Assembly: GCF_027364955.1 (NCBI RefSeq)
Contig: NZ_DAHXOI010000003.1
Coordinates: 1-64,000 of the forward strand
Direction of reading: 5' to 3'
Source: Ferrimicrobium sp.
GTDB lineage: Bacteria > Actinomycetota > Acidimicrobiia > Acidimicrobiales > Acidimicrobiaceae
DNA length: 64,000 nt
How positions within the stretch are numbered: position 1 is the first letter of the stretch; each line of letters begins with the position of its first letter. Below are positions 8,453-17,091 of the stretch, piece by piece. A model generated the notes under the pieces. That model did not search any database and was not told the origin of the DNA. It saw nothing but the letters and a program-made list of their open reading frames with translations. A program made the position numbers and the translations under genes.

Positions 8453-8494
8453 GGGCTACGAGAGGTAGTTCAGATCCGAACCGCTGATCCGAAG

Positions 8495-8622
8495 TTCGAA
8501 TCTTAACCCCTCATTTGTAGTCATGGATTATCATCAGTGCAGGTCAGAACGGGTATGTTCATCATACGTTATCATGAATAAGCAGGCTTAGTCACAATTT
8601 CGTGACACAAAACGTGACACGG
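8495..8622 (+). repeat. 128-bp direct repeat, copy R3 (after gene B)
   Basis: Same orientation and length as R2, again overlapping the right arm of a TCCGAAC/GTTCGAA-type inverted repeat. After R3 the sequence does not continue into the shared leader. It continues into DNA that is related only to the sequence after R5. Confidence 0.9.
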
Positions 8623-9110
8623 TTCTCGCCGTTGTAACCTATAAACCGCTGGCGCATCCATGACTCTAGCTGGTCCACAGACTCGGATCCAGTCGCTACC
8701 CTGTGGCTGAGTCATGTTTGGGATGAACAGTTAGCCAAAGCTACCATTAGGCACCTGTCAACGAGATTGCGACCGACTCAATCTTCTTCAACTTCGAAGG
8801 AAGCACTATTCTTAATTGGAACTAGAGGCATCGTCGGAAACGCCGCAAGCCAAGCATCGAGGATCTATTCCCGATTTGCGTCCGAGCAGTCAGCTGCGCG
8901 ACCGGCTGAATGGGTAAGCGGGTTTCAGTGTCTCATTTGGTGAGTAAGTTCATGCAGCCGCAAGCGTCGTACGGCCATCACCTTGCGGCACTTGATGGGC
9001 ACCCCTTCATGGGTCATCCGGATGGGATATTGGGGCGGCCCGTCCAACCTCTGATAAAGCTGGCGGTCCCAGCCGGTCAGCGCAGTCTGGATGACTGCAG
9101 CGGCAGGGCT
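8623..9110. other. Gene-poor stretch with blocks shared with the region after R5
   Basis: I see no convincing gene. The first 65 bp (GCCGTTG...CATGACTCTAG) match the DNA right after R5 (16992-17057). A second block, GTAAGCGggTTtCAGTGTC...TTTGGTGAG (about 8911-8952), matches 17431-17471. The material between these blocks differs. Confidence 0.5.
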
Positions 9111-9374
9111 TCAGTAGTACTGGACCAAGCAAAACTCGTGGCCTTCGGGATCGGCCATCACGACGACGTCTAAATGAATACGGACCTTGCCCCTCTTCGG
9201 CTCGGGTACAGGCTGGAACACCAGACGCGGCGGGGGGTCGCCCCGCTCCCCCAAGTACACCCAGCCGCTTTGAGAAGGCCTAGGTTGACGTTGGAGCAGG
9301 GCACTCCAAAACTTCGCCACCCGCCCCTCGGGGTCAAGACAGTCGATGGTCACGCCGGACCAGATGTTCGGCAC
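9111..9374 (-). pseudogene. VOC/glyoxalase-like protein with internal deletion
   Basis: An 87-aa frame opens like a glyoxalase-like (VOC) domain protein: IWSGVTIDCLDPEGRVAKFW, GWVYLGERGDPPPRLVFQPV and KVRIHLDV. It then jumps directly to VVMADPEGHEFCLVQ, the usual C-terminal strand with the metal-ligand Glu. In the family about 30-35 residues normally lie between these two parts. The gene therefore carries an in-frame internal deletion that removes part of the second beta-alpha-beta unit. The fold is probably broken, so I call it a pseudogene, although the frame is intact. It is GC-rich like the divergent neighbour at 9521. Confidence 0.65.
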
Positions 9375-9520
9375 TGACGTTCAGCCTATGACGAGAACTC
9401 GCCCGGGCCCGCCCCGCCCCTAACGACGGCAGCCCCCAGGTATCGCCAATCGCCGGCCGAAGGTCACTTATCGGGTAGTCTGACTTGGGCAAGTACGGTC
9501 TTGCACCGTGGAGGGATCCT

Positions 9521-10135
9521 GTGGCTGATCGTGACCGCCGAAGCTCGTTGGTCGATTCGTATGAGAACGCTGCAGTGATCATCTCGGCGATAAATGCTGA
9601 GCAACTCGGCCATCCGACGCCGTGCCCCGAATACGACGTGGCCAGACTGATCGACCACCTCGTCGACGCCGGCTACCGGGCAGCTGCTCTCGGTCGGGGA
9701 CAGACACCACCATCGGGAGACGAGTCGCCTCACATCGAGCTCAGCGACGCTCCGGGCCAGATGCGGCGCGCCGCCAAAGAGGCGACAAAGGCATGGGCCG
9801 ACGACTCTGCCATGTCATCCAAGTTCACCATGCCCTGGGGCGAGGAGTACAGCGGGGCGACCCTGGTGGACATGTACCTGGCCGAGTTAGCCGCACACAC
9901 ATGGGATCTAGCCCGAGCGACCGGACAGCTCGACAGGTTGGATCCTTCCCTCGCCCGGCCGGCACTCGGCGGTGCGCAAGCCATGATCAAACCCCACTAC
10001 CGCAACATGGTCGCGCCAGGGGCTCCCTTCGGGTCGGAAGTGGCGCCACCTCCCGACGCCGACGATTGGGAGCGCCTTGCTGCCTTCATGGGTCGCGACC
10101 CCCGAGCACAGCTCGACAAGGATCCGTCCACTTGA
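9521..10135 (+). CDS. DinB/mycothiol-dependent maleylpyruvate isomerase-like protein (TIGR03086 type)
   Basis: A 204-aa protein of the DinB/MDMPI-N superfamily. These are four-helix bundles that bind a metal and often use or modify thiols such as mycothiol in Actinobacteria. The N-terminal motif HPTPCPEYDVARLIDHLVDAG is diagnostic. A second conserved helix reads MYLAELAAHTWDLARATGQ and contains the metal-binding His. I prefer the GTG at 9521 because GGAGG lies 6 nt upstream; an in-frame ATG at 9485 has no ribosome binding site. The gene is more GC-rich than the GntR operon that follows. Substrate unknown. Confidence 0.75.
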   Translation: MADRDRRSSLVDSYENAAVIISAINAEQLGHPTPCPEYDVARLIDHLVDAGYRAAALGRGQTPPSGDESPHIELSDAPGQMRRAAKEATKAWADDSAMSSKFTMPWGEEYSGATLVDMYLAELAAHTWDLARATGQLDRLDPSLARPALGGAQAMIKPHYRNMVAPGAPFGSEVAPPPDADDWERLAAFMGRDPRAQLDKDPST

Positions 10136-10423
10136 TCGACGGATCCCGTAACGCCGGTAGTTGGGGCCAGGTAGCTTCAAGGCTACGCCCACTATCGCAA
10201 GGCGTTCGTGTCCCGTATCGTGAGTAGTTGCAGAACGACCCTACATGTGTTTAAGGTGAGCCCTGCTCTTGCTCTCATTGGAATCAGTGTACATGGATCG
10301 GGAGCGCCGACTTCGAAGGCACTCTCGGCGTCACGAAGCGATGCGTTTTGCGGTCGTGAACTCGTCGAACGAGTCACACGAGAACTGCGCAGAGATATTC
10401 CTTGGTTAAATTACAGCCCTGCA
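10136..10423. other. Intergenic region without a recognisable gene
   Basis: The stretch between the DinB-like gene and the GntR promoter contains only short frames without family features. I see no RNA gene or repeat. Confidence 0.4.
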
Positions 10424-10473
10424 TTGACAGATGCGCGCCGCTAGTGCTATAGTTACCTACGTTACTAGATAAC
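10424..10473 (+). promoter_or_regulatory. Promoter and palindromic operator of the GntR-ABC operon
   Basis: TTGACA (10424-10429) and TATAGT (10448-10453) are separated by 18 bp. Overlapping and following the -10 is an imperfect palindrome (10452-10473): GTTACCTACG then TTACTAGATAAC, with symmetric GTTA/TAAC ends and CTA/TAG inner arms. The position fits autorepression by the downstream YtrA-type GntR regulator. Confidence 0.65.
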
Positions 10474-10487
10474 CATGGAGATGTACT

Positions 10488-10880
10488 GTGATAGAGTTCC
10501 ACCTCGATAAACGCTCGGCCGTCCCACCATACCAACAAGTCGTTCAACAGGTTCGCCATGCTCTGCGACTCGGTCTGCTAGAAGTCGGTGACCAACTACC
10601 TACCCTGAAAGAAGTCGTCGCGAGTCTCGCGATCAATCCAAACACGGTGCTCAAGGCCTATAAGGAGCTAGAAAACCTTGGACTCGTTGCCGCCCGGCCT
10701 GGGATTGGTGTGTTCGTGACAAAGACACTCGGCGAGGAGTCCCTCGTTGCTCTCGGTCCACTACGTCAGAGTCTCCAACGGTGGATGATCGAGGCTCGGC
10801 AGGCAGGTCTTGACGACGAAAGCATCGATGCGCTCTACCAGGAGTGCCTTCGCTCTCTCTCCGCGAGGGACGTAGCGTGA
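10488..10880 (+). CDS. GntR-family (YtrA subfamily) transcriptional regulator
   Basis: A 130-aa repressor with an N-terminal winged helix (PPYQQVVQQVRHALRLGLLEVGDQLPTLKEV, then LAINPNTVLKAYKELENLGLV) and only a short C-terminal dimerisation helix. This is the pattern of the YtrA subfamily, which usually controls an adjacent ABC transporter. GTG start with GGAG 9 nt upstream. The stop overlaps the start of the ABC ATPase gene by 4 bp (GTGA), so the genes are translationally coupled. The palindrome at 10452-10473 is the likely operator. Confidence 0.9.
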   Translation: MIEFHLDKRSAVPPYQQVVQQVRHALRLGLLEVGDQLPTLKEVVASLAINPNTVLKAYKELENLGLVAARPGIGVFVTKTLGEESLVALGPLRQSLQRWMIEARQAGLDDESIDALYQECLRSLSARDVA

Positions 10881-11767
10881 CTGCTGTCTTGGAGGCACGG
10901 GACCTCGGCAAGCGATACGGCAACAAGTGCGCGCTCTCGGAGTGCACGGTGGACATCCCTGCTGGCAAAGTTGTAGGTCTTGTTGGTCCGAACGGCGCTG
11001 GCAAGAGTACGCTGCTTCAGTTGTGTGTCGGTCTCTTGCAGCCGGACTCTGGATCCATTAGCGTCCTCGGTGGTCGCCCTGGAACAACACCTGAGCAACT
11101 CTCGCGCGTGGGATTCGTCGCCCAGGACACCCCGACTTACGCCGGACTGTCGATCCGAGATCACCTCCGACTCGGCGCATGGATGAACCGTAACTGGGAC
11201 TTGATCCTTGCTCAAGAGCGAATCGAAGCACTGGGACTTGACCCTCGGCAAAGAGTGGGCAGGCTCTCAGGGGGCCAGCGTGCACAACTCGCTCTCACTC
11301 TTGCCGTCGCCAAGCGCCCAGAGCTGCTTGTGCTCGACGAACCCGTCGCAAATCTTGATCCTCTCGCGCGGCGCGAGTTCCTCCAAGGACTGATGGAGGT
11401 CGTCGCTGACAACGGGACAAGTGTCATTCTCTCCTCACACCTCGTGGCCGATTTGGAGCGAGTCTGTGACTACCTTGTTGTGCTCGTTGACTCGCGTGTT
11501 CAAGTTGCGGGAGATATTGACGAACTGTTGAACACCCATTTTCGACTGACGGGTCCTCGTCATGACAGCGACAAGTTGCCCCAAGACCAGCGACTCATCA
11601 GCGAGAGTCACACCGACAAGCAGAGCACTCTGGTCGTGCGGACCAGCGAGCCTGTTCTTGATCCGTCATGGTCGGTTGAACAGCTAGACCTTGAAGACCT
11701 TGTGCTCACCTACATGGCCCATGCGAGTGCACAACGCCGTCGACCGAAGCTCGAGGTCCGCTCGTGA
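10877..11767 (+). CDS. ABC transporter ATP-binding protein
   Basis: A 296-aa ABC ATPase with Walker A GPNGAGKST, signature LSGGQ, Walker B LLVLDEP and switch His (SSHLV). The C-terminal 80 residues are diverged. I chose the GTG at 10877, which overlaps the GntR stop. A longer reading from 10844 would run inside the regulator gene. The order regulator-ATPase-permease matches YtrA-type operons for exporting or sensing peptides and antibiotics. The substrate cannot be read from the sequence. Confidence 0.9.
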   Translation: MTAVLEARDLGKRYGNKCALSECTVDIPAGKVVGLVGPNGAGKSTLLQLCVGLLQPDSGSISVLGGRPGTTPEQLSRVGFVAQDTPTYAGLSIRDHLRLGAWMNRNWDLILAQERIEALGLDPRQRVGRLSGGQRAQLALTLAVAKRPELLVLDEPVANLDPLARREFLQGLMEVVADNGTSVILSSHLVADLERVCDYLVVLVDSRVQVAGDIDELLNTHFRLTGPRHDSDKLPQDQRLISESHTDKQSTLVVRTSEPVLDPSWSVEQLDLEDLVLTYMAHASAQRRRPKLEVRS

Positions 11768-12843
11768 TCCGGGTAGCGCTCCGTCAATTTCGCACCGAAG
11801 GGATTGTCGGCGCGGTACTGCTGGTCTTGTTTGCGATCGTGCTTGCTATCACGGGTCCTCACCTCGTGCACGTCTATGACGCCTTTGAGAAATCTTGTAG
11901 AGCTGCCAGAGACTGTGCCACGACTCCGAACCCGGTCATTGGTGTCGATAGCTCGCTACAGAGTGCATTACCACTCATCGTGACCGCTGTACCGGCGCTT
12001 CTCGGCATCTTCTTTGGTGCGCCACTCATTGCTCGAGAACTTGAGACCGGGACTTATCGACTCGCTTGGACCCAGAGCATAACGCGAAAGCATTGGCTCA
12101 TAACAAAGCTCGGGATTGTCGGCGTGGCTTCCATGGTGTTTGCCGGACTGCTCACATGGATGACCAACTGGTGGGCGAGCCCGGTCAATGCCGTGACCCA
12201 AAATCGATTTGGCGTTGCCAACTTTGGCACCAACGGCATCGTGCCGATCGGATACGCGGCATTCGCCTTCGCACTCGGGGTAACGGCGGGTGTGCTTTTG
12301 CGAAGGACGGTACCGGCAATGGCAGTAACGGTCGCGGGGTTCATAGCGGCACGCCTCGCCGTTACCTTCTGGATTCGTCCCTACCTCGCATCGCCCGTAC
12401 ACAAATCCTTCCATCTTGATGCCGGGTCCGGTCCTGGCTTTGCCTTAGGCACCTCTCAAGGAACTCTTAACTTCAATGCTGTTATCCACAACGGTGTCAC
12501 ACCAAAGGTGGGTGCGGTCGTTCTCACGCCTCCCCAGGTAACGATCCCGAACGCGTGGGTTTACTCAACGTCGGTCGCAGATAAGGCGGGGCATGCCCCA
12601 TCGAGCCAGTACCTCTTTAAAGCCTGCCCCGTGCTCAAACAGCTGTCAAACCCAGGAACAGCTACCCCTACCCGGCTTCAGGACTGCCTCAACAAGCTCT
12701 CTTTGACCTTCCACGCTGTTGCCGCCTACCAGCCGGCGAGTCGATTCTGGCCGTTCCAGTGGGCCGAAATGGGGATCTACCTTGTGGCTGCGGTAGCACT
12801 ATGCGGAGTCACCTACTGGTGGCTGCGACGTAAGTACGCGTGA
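11764..12843 (+). CDS. ABC-2-type transporter permease
   Basis: A 359-aa integral membrane protein. It starts with a hydrophobic segment (IVGAVLLVLFAIVLAI), then an extracytoplasmic loop with two Cys (SCRAARDC). A PLIARELETGTYRLAWTQS segment, characteristic of ABC-2 permeases, is followed by further membrane spans and a final span before LRRKYA. GTG start overlapping the ATPase stop by 4 bp. A long external domain with a second Cys pair precedes the last span. Works with the ATPase encoded just upstream. Confidence 0.85.
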   Translation: MIRVALRQFRTEGIVGAVLLVLFAIVLAITGPHLVHVYDAFEKSCRAARDCATTPNPVIGVDSSLQSALPLIVTAVPALLGIFFGAPLIARELETGTYRLAWTQSITRKHWLITKLGIVGVASMVFAGLLTWMTNWWASPVNAVTQNRFGVANFGTNGIVPIGYAAFAFALGVTAGVLLRRTVPAMAVTVAGFIAARLAVTFWIRPYLASPVHKSFHLDAGSGPGFALGTSQGTLNFNAVIHNGVTPKVGAVVLTPPQVTIPNAWVYSTSVADKAGHAPSSQYLFKACPVLKQLSNPGTATPTRLQDCLNKLSLTFHAVAAYQPASRFWPFQWAEMGIYLVAAVALCGVTYWWLRRKYA

Positions 12844-13369
12844 TTGAGAGTTCTCTGTGGCAGCACTTGGTTGACGCACGCTAACCCTGTATTCGCACTT
12901 CAGAGTGCTATGGTGCTCGAAGGGTAGTGTAGGGTTTACATCGCTCAGGGTCAGAAAATGTCGGTCAAAATGTCGGTCAGATCCCGTGGAACTTAGGGTC
13001 GTTGCGGCGACGGGCGAGGCCCTGTGACCTTCGAAAACTTCCCAGAGGTTTGGTACTCCTCTCCCTTCGTGAAGCGTACCCCTTCTCTCAACCACTGCGC
13101 GAACCACTTCCCATCGACTACATGGGTCGCAAAGGCAATCATGGCGGCCTCGGCCCCGTCACCGCTTGGGGGATCTCGGTCAAACTACCTGCCTCGTAGC
13201 GCAACAGACATGAAACTTGCCATTCGGGCTCTCGCGAACCAAGTTGGTGTCAACTTGAATCCGCCCATAGAACCCAAGTAACGCGTGGAAACCTATGGTT
13301 CACAATACACAGCGAATCGATTTCGGCCCAACGTTGGCACACTCCCGTGGGGCCACTTGCATCTTCGGT
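12844..13369. other. Intergenic stretch with a tandem AAAATGTCGGTC repeat
   Basis: A 12-bp unit AAAATGTCGGTC is repeated exactly twice (12955-12966, 12967-12978) in an arrangement reminiscent of insertion-sequence ends. A small plus frame (13024-13281, 85 aa) shows no family features, and I do not call it a gene. Nothing else is recognisable. Confidence 0.4.
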
Positions 13370-13795
13370 TTAGTCAATGCCTACCAGACGAGACTGACAA
13401 CCCTGGCATCGCAATGCCACACAACCGTCGTTTCGATGGTTAGCCGGGATATTTGTCCAGTTCAGAGTGGGCGGAATAGGAGAGATGGCTCGCAACTGGA
13501 CGAGCAACCCGTCGACTAGTTTGCGGGCGTGCTTTAGACGGCGAATCGCAGCCTTGATGGCGACTTGGACTCGCGTCTCCTGGTTGAGTGTCTTCGCGTC
13601 CAAATCGTAAGGAGCGTCTTGCTCATAACCCGATTCCACAAACACGGTGGTGAACGCATTATGCGACAGGCAACTTCCTCCGACGAAAGATTTGCCCATT
13701 GCGGTGCCGATTTCATCACTGACGGGATACTGTGACACCGAACCAGTGTATCGCAGGAGACGTGGTTCGAATCTTAACCTCTCATATGTAGTCAT
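13370..13795 (-). CDS. Hypothetical protein whose start lies in repeat R4
   Basis: A 141-aa minus-strand frame with a protein-like central part (FTTVFVESGYEQDAPYDL, then ETRVQVAIKAAIRRLKHARK and LVDGLLVQLRAI) that could form helices. Its ATG and first ten codons (MTTYERLRFE) come from the edge of the 128-bp repeat R4. The native N-terminus may therefore have been replaced when the repeat arrived. No family recognised. It may be a remnant rather than a functional gene. Confidence 0.35.
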   Translation of the reverse strand: MTTYERLRFEPRLLRYTGSVSQYPVSDEIGTAMGKSFVGGSCLSHNAFTTVFVESGYEQDAPYDLDAKTLNQETRVQVAIKAAIRRLKHARKLVDGLLVQLRAISPIPPTLNWTNIPANHRNDGCVALRCQGCQSRLVGID

Positions 13796-13893
13796 GCGTT
13801 AGCATCAGTGCAGGTCAGAGAGGGTGAGTTTATCATAGGTTGTCATGAATATGCATGGTTACTCATAATTTCGTGACACAAAACGTGACACGG
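13766..13893 (+). repeat. 128-bp direct repeat, copy R4 (upstream of gene C)
   Basis: Same orientation as R1-R3. It is followed by the shared leader (13894-14149) and gene C. The copy reads CTCTCATATG and GCGTTAGCATCAG where R2 has CCCTCATATG and GGATTAGCATCAG. Confidence 0.9.
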
Positions 13894-14025
13894 ATCGAGC
13901 CGTGTTGACGATTGTGTTTTGAGAACCTACGCCTCGCTCTTCAGGCTAACGGGTAGGTGGAGAAGAACCCTCAGAGACGGGAGAATCTTCACTCTGGGTG
14001 GGCGCATGACATGATGGTGTGCTAG

Positions 14026-14049
14026 TTGACAGCAAAGCGTCAAGAAATC
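14026..14049 (+). promoter_or_regulatory. Candidate promoter/operator of beta-helix gene C
   Basis: TTGACA at 14026-14031 lies inside the conserved TTGACAGCAAAGCGTCAA palindrome. The -10 position is weaker than in A and B (near CTGTCG), so this copy may be poorly transcribed. Confidence 0.4.
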
Positions 14050-14149
14050 TGTCGGTGGGACTCACTTGGTGGTCTTTTCCCTGGTAGCGTAGGGATAGTT
14101 GGTCCGCACTGTGTCGCAGGGATGATCCTCATGATCTTGAGGGTAGGGA

Positions 14150-16834
14150 GTGAAGAAGACAATGACTACCTCTCGATCACGAGGGCGAAAGCTCTTTAGG
14201 TACTTGGGTCGTATTGGTGGAGGACTTGGGTTAGCCCTTGGCCTCATGGTTGGGACCGTTACGGTTTCTCAAAGTGCCTTTGCTACTACGAGTACCTTGT
14301 ATGCTGCGCTCACACCACAGGGAACGGGGAACTGTTCAGCAACCACTGATGCTTGTTCCCTCAGTACCGCGATCAACAAAGCTGCCTCTGGCGATACCAT
14401 CGAACTCGTCACACCTGGGACTAGTGGCACCTATGGTGCCCAGACCATACGGAAATCCTTGACCGTTACCATCGAGGCCGCGCCGGGTGTAGCGGATCCA
14501 ACGATTGATGGGCAGGGAACTTCAAGCATCAAAGTTCATGGTTCTGCCAACCTTACCCTCATTGGGGTGACGATCTCGGGCAATAGCGTGACAGTGAGCG
14601 CACTAGGAGGAACTGCCGACGGTGGGGGGATTCTCAACGCTGGCACCCTCACTATCGACGACTCAACGATCTCGGGCAATACGGCGAGCTTGACGGGCGG
14701 AGGAGGATACGCCTACGGTGGGGGGATTTACAACTCCGGGAACGTTACTATCGATGACTCAACAATCTCGAGCAATACCGCGAGTGTGAGCGAAGGATAC
14801 GCCTACGGTGGGGGGATTTACAACTCCGGGAACGTTACTATCCATGACTCAACGATCTCGGGCAATAAAGCGACAGCTAGCGATTTGTACGCCTACGGTG
14901 GGGGGATTTACAACAAGTCCGGGACCGTTACTATCCATGACTCAACGATCTCGGGTAATACGGCGACAGTGAGCGCACTAGGAGGCACCGCAGGAGAAGT
15001 CTTCGGTGGGGGGATTTACAACAAGTCCGGGACTGTTGCTATCGACGACTCAACGATCTCGGGTAATACGGCGACAGTGAGCGGACTAGGAGGCGCCGCA
15101 GGTGGGGGGATTTACAACAACTCTGGGACCGTTACTATCGATGACTCAACGATCTCGAGCAATAGCGCGAGTGAGCTAGGTGGGGGGATTTACAACAACT
15201 CTGGGACCGTTACTATCGATGACTCAACGATCTCGAGCAATGCGGCGACAGCGAGCGAAGGATTCCCCGGTGGTGGGGGGATTTACAACAACTCTGGGAC
15301 CGTTACTATCGATGACTCAACGATCTCGAACAACACTGCCACAACGAGCGGACAAGGAATCGCCCAGGGTGGGGGGATTTACAACAACTCTGGGACCGTT
15401 ACTATCGATGACTCAACGATCTCGGGCAATACGGCGAGTGCGAGCGAAGGAGTCGCTCTAGGTGCGGAGATATACAACTCCGATACCCTTGACCTCACCG
15501 GGGATCTCATCGCAACTCCGAACAACCCAGGAGGTGCCTGCTCCCTAGGAACTGACGTGGCTGAGTATTATATAGTGACCGGTAACAACTCCTGTGATTC
15601 ACGGGCCTCTAGTACTGTACTTTCTGCGAGTGCCGGCAGTGACCTGGAAGACGTTGGGTTACTAATTGAACCCACTGCTAACAGTCCAGCTATCGGAGCC
15701 ATACCGGTGTCGACGCACCTGTGTCCTCCATCTGATCAGCGTGGCTATGTTATGGACTCTGGTGCTGCTAGTTGTGATGCTGGTTCCTTTCAGGCAAGCT
15801 ATGTTCAGCCCACAATCACGTTCTCGTTGTCCTCGTCAGCGCTAGTAGGTGGTACTGCTGACACCTCGGCTACTTCAACCTCTCCTGTTCCGGTAACCTT
15901 TTCTATCACTCAGGGTTCAATAAGTGTATGCTCCATCACTGGCACTACGGTATCTTTCAATGGGGCTGGCACCTGTACCGTCACGGCTAGTGACCGAGGG
16001 GGGATGCATCAGGATTACTACTACGCCCCTGCTCCTTCCGTGACTCAGAGCATCAGTGTTTCTCAAGCAACCCAGACGTTAACCCAAACCATCACCTTCT
16101 CCTCTACCGCTCCTACCAATGCCCAAGTGGGACAGACCTACACCCCAGCTGCGACGAGTAGTTCGGGCCTAACTGTAAGCTTTGCCGTCTCCCCAGCGAG
16201 TGTCTGTAGCATCTCAAGCGGAGTAGTCTCCTTCACGGGAGCTGGTACCTGCAGTGTGACCGCTAGTCAGGGAGGCAATAGCAAGTACGCCCCTGCTCCT
16301 TCCGTGACTCAGAGCATCAGTGTTTCTCAAGCAACCCAGACGTTAACCCAAACCATCACCTTCTCCTCTACCGCTCCTACCAATGCCCAAGTGGGACAGA
16401 CCTACACCCCAGCTGCGGCGAGTAGTTCGGGGTTGGTAGTAAGCTTTGCCGTCTCCCCAGCGAGTGTCTGTAGCATCTCAAGCGGAGTGGTCTCCTTCAC
16501 GGGAGTTGGCACCTGTACCGTAACCGCTAGTCAGGGAGGCAATAGCAAGTACGCCCCTGCGAGCACCACCCAGAGCGTGAACGTAGTCGCGGTTCCGGTT
16601 ACGTCAACCTCCTCAACTACACCATCTTCAACCACATCATCGACCCCAGCTCCAAAGACCTCATCATCGACAACTAGTACTCCAACCACCAAGCCTCAGT
16701 CGGTCACCATCAAGACGGGACCTCCTTCTGCACCCAGTACGACGACTCCTTTGGTCCCTATTGGTCTTGGACTCGGTGCCAGTGGAGTCCTAGGCCTCTT
16801 TGGTCTCAACCGAAAGAGGAGACGGGCGAGTTAG
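14150..16834 (+). CDS. Secreted beta-helix surface protein C, longest paralogue
   Basis: An 894-aa paralogue of A and B. Signal peptide with cleavage after AFA, then STLYAALTPQGTGNC and CSLSTAINKA...GDTIEL. About eleven beta-helix rungs of variable length follow (GTVTIDDSTISSN, GGGIYNNSG), encoded by near-identical DNA units between about 14560 and 15470. Three Ig-like modules come next, two of them close copies (TITFSSTAPTNAQVGQTYTP), then a Ser/Thr/Pro-rich stalk and the invariant PLVPIGLGLGASG...NRKRRRAS tail. Same GTG start context as A and B. The varying rung number between paralogues is what slippage or recombination between repeats would produce. An exported surface role is inferred. 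Confidence 0.75.
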   Translation: MKKTMTTSRSRGRKLFRYLGRIGGGLGLALGLMVGTVTVSQSAFATTSTLYAALTPQGTGNCSATTDACSLSTAINKAASGDTIELVTPGTSGTYGAQTIRKSLTVTIEAAPGVADPTIDGQGTSSIKVHGSANLTLIGVTISGNSVTVSALGGTADGGGILNAGTLTIDDSTISGNTASLTGGGGYAYGGGIYNSGNVTIDDSTISSNTASVSEGYAYGGGIYNSGNVTIHDSTISGNKATASDLYAYGGGIYNKSGTVTIHDSTISGNTATVSALGGTAGEVFGGGIYNKSGTVAIDDSTISGNTATVSGLGGAAGGGIYNNSGTVTIDDSTISSNSASELGGGIYNNSGTVTIDDSTISSNAATASEGFPGGGGIYNNSGTVTIDDSTISNNTATTSGQGIAQGGGIYNNSGTVTIDDSTISGNTASASEGVALGAEIYNSDTLDLTGDLIATPNNPGGACSLGTDVAEYYIVTGNNSCDSRASSTVLSASAGSDLEDVGLLIEPTANSPAIGAIPVSTHLCPPSDQRGYVMDSGAASCDAGSFQASYVQPTITFSLSSSALVGGTADTSATSTSPVPVTFSITQGSISVCSITGTTVSFNGAGTCTVTASDRGGMHQDYYYAPAPSVTQSISVSQATQTLTQTITFSSTAPTNAQVGQTYTPAATSSSGLTVSFAVSPASVCSISSGVVSFTGAGTCSVTASQGGNSKYAPAPSVTQSISVSQATQTLTQTITFSSTAPTNAQVGQTYTPAAASSSGLVVSFAVSPASVCSISSGVVSFTGVGTCTVTASQGGNSKYAPASTTQSVNVVAVPVTSTSSTTPSSTTSSTPAPKTSSSTTSTPTTKPQSVTIKTGPPSAPSTTTPLVPIGLGLGASGVLGLFGLNRKRRRAS

Positions 16835-16863
16835 GGGCCACGAGAGGTAGTTCAGATCCGAAG

Positions 16864-16991
16864 TTCGAATCCTAACCCATCATACATACTCATGCGTTAG
16901 CATCAGTGCAGGTCAAAGAGGGTGTGTTCATCATACGTTGTCATGAATATGCAGGCTTAGTCACGATTTCGTGACACAAAATGTGACACGG
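16864..16991 (+). repeat. 128-bp direct repeat, copy R5 (after gene C)
   Basis: Last copy of the series. It shares GCGTTAGCATCAGTGCAGGTC with R4, so R4 and R5 look like a pair. It is not followed by the leader but by DNA related to that after R3. Confidence 0.9.
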
Positions 16992-17091
16992 ATTGTGCCG
17001 TTGGGACCCATGAAACACTGGTGTGTCCATGACTCTAGTTGGTCCGTTGGGGTTGGTCGCAAGTGCGATTGTCCTCTGAAATACGCAGTAG

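Noticed and set aside
3273-16834. CRISPR array
   Set aside because: Repeats in genes A-C are coding, in frame and variable, without uniform spacers; no cas genes are present.
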